This document shows positions 63,256 to 64,000 of a stretch of DNA of 64,000 bases, piece by piece. Source of the stretch: Granulosicoccus sp036478595 (GTDB lineage Bacteria; Pseudomonadota; Gammaproteobacteria; Granulosicoccales; Granulosicoccaceae); contig JAZGEF010000053.1 of NCBI GenBank assembly GCA_036478595.1, positions 186,001 to 250,000 on the forward strand, written 5' to 3'. A program made the position numbers and the translations under genes. The notes beneath the pieces were generated by a model. That model worked only from the letters and a program-made list of their open reading frames with translations. It searched no databases and was not told the DNA's origin. The stretch's first letter is position 1. The number at the start of each line of letters is the position of its first letter.

Positions 63256-63671
63256 GCGCATAGCGCAGGGGACATTAATAGGGGACAGGTCCATATTGTT
63301 TAGGGTGCTCTCAAAGAAGCCTGCCCCGGTTGTTTCGGTGAGCGAGTGACTGCTTACCTGTAACCATAGTGGGCGTTTACACAAAAGGCTTGAGATGTCT
63401 CCCTGCCCAAAACCGACTGTGTGACAGCAGGGGCTACCAGCTTAGGCGCACCCGGTCAATTCGTCTCTGGCCTCCACTAATTTCAGTTGCTCTTATCCGT
63501 ATAGAAATTTTAGGTATCGCCATTCTCCAATTCGACATCAGTATCGGTACCTAAATCTGTGAGCAATGGGCTGTTACTTATAAAAGATCTATGGTGTTCA
63601 ATTGATATAAAAGTGTATCAGCTTGTGAATTTCCCATCGCGTAAGCTGAAATTCGGCGCAAATCACGGATA
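63256..63671. other. Gene-free region with repeat scars
   Basis: Holds AATAGGGGACAGGTCC near 63276, related to the arms of the element at 61441. 63454-63477 (GGTCAATTCGTCTCTGGCC and CCAC) loosely resembles a decayed tRNA 3' end such as tRNA-Phe. No protein gene is seen. Confidence 0.4.
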
Positions 63672-64000
63672 ATGGGAAGTAGGTTAATTAGGTTGCAAAT
63701 TGTCGTGAGATTTCTGGTTTTACTGACCATTTTTTTATGGCCATTCGGTGCATCGGCTGACACAATAAAAGTGACAGTGGGGGAGCTGAATGCGGCTTTA
63801 TTGTCAGCTGACACTGCTGCAGATTCTATTCGCGGTATGGTGTACGAGCACATTAGGCATGCATTGGATGAATCAGGAATAGGTGTGCGACCAGACAGCT
63901 TGCTGCTGCAAGAGCACTATTCCAATGAGGTTGTTGAAGGCGGTTGTAACAACACTGTGATTCAGCATCTTGATCTGGACGTTGCCGTAAAAAACAATAC
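63672..64000 (+). CDS. Exported protein, 3' end outside window
   Basis: ATG at 63672 opens a frame that runs off the right edge (109 codons). A signal peptide is evident (VVRFLVLLTIFLWPFGASA, cleavage before DTIKV). The mature part begins TIKVTVGELNAALLSADTAA and continues with an H-x-x-L-D-x-x-G region; no domain can be named from this fragment. Only a weak GGA precedes the ATG. Confidence 0.6.
   Translation, partial: MGSRLIRLQIVVRFLVLLTIFLWPFGASADTIKVTVGELNAALLSADTAADSIRGMVYEHIRHALDESGIGVRPDSLLLQEHYSNEVVEGGCNNTVIQHLDLDVAVKNN

Overview
The window looks like chromosomal DNA of a free-living, probably marine or brackish-water gammaproteobacterium that can respire with little oxygen. The evidence is gene content only: a divergent glpK/glpD pair, LpoB- and COG3014-type lipoproteins, a tripartite tricarboxylate transporter (TctABC), moaC/moaDE, mutY-yggX, an FNR-type regulator beside hemN, NnrS, and an RND pump. 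No species can be named. One tRNA (Phe, GAA) and no rRNA are present.

Layout. 1-7.3 kb is an accessory block. Three unusual secreted-looking or low-complexity proteins (starts 921, 2293, 5479) each sit behind the same 33-bp dyad motif with the core CCCTAGCTAGGG. Between them lie two larger genes and two decayed fragments of one lipoprotein-like family. 7.4-24.5 kb is mostly housekeeping: a two-component system next to a Do-type periplasmic protease, a membrane protein, a 19-codon ORF, two envelope lipoproteins, glycerol catabolism, an AmpG-like permease, a rhodanese, an aldo/keto reductase and TctCBA. 24.8-28.4 kb is a periplasmic cluster of c-type cytochromes, a DUF411 protein and two His-rich proteins that suggests copper or redox handling. 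28.5-36.2 kb holds PhzF, GNAT, molybdopterin synthase genes, AsmA, mutY-yggX and the tRNA. 36.2-43.1 kb is a decayed island: a 24-bp copy of the tRNA-Phe 3' end lies 1.65 kb downstream, enclosing a Fic gene, followed by a DUF433/DUF5615 pair with a truncated toxin, a broken TOTE-type primase-helicase, an intact VapBC-like pair, a Fic pseudogene and a second helicase remnant. 43.1-52.2 kb is a candidate FNR/DNR regulon (nnrS, pdxH, hemN-DUF2478, fnr, a TatD pair and an amino-acid ABC transporter) with three TTGAC-N4-ATCAA boxes. 52.3-64 kb has an RND pump, a flavin amine oxidase between two pseudogene remnants, a LysM/solute-binding fusion, a LysR regulator, an Asp/Asn-hydroxylase-like enzyme and a truncated exported protein.

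How the genes work together. GlpK and GlpD feed glycerol into dihydroxyacetone phosphate. TctCBA imports a carboxylate. MoaC, MoaD and MoaE build molybdopterin. HemN makes heme without oxygen under an FNR-like protein, which may also reach nnrS. The least explained part is the first 7.3 kb: a motif-linked gene set with a hendecad-repeat protein, a protein with an EEVGH pseudo-metallopeptidase signature, and decaying lipoprotein paralogs.
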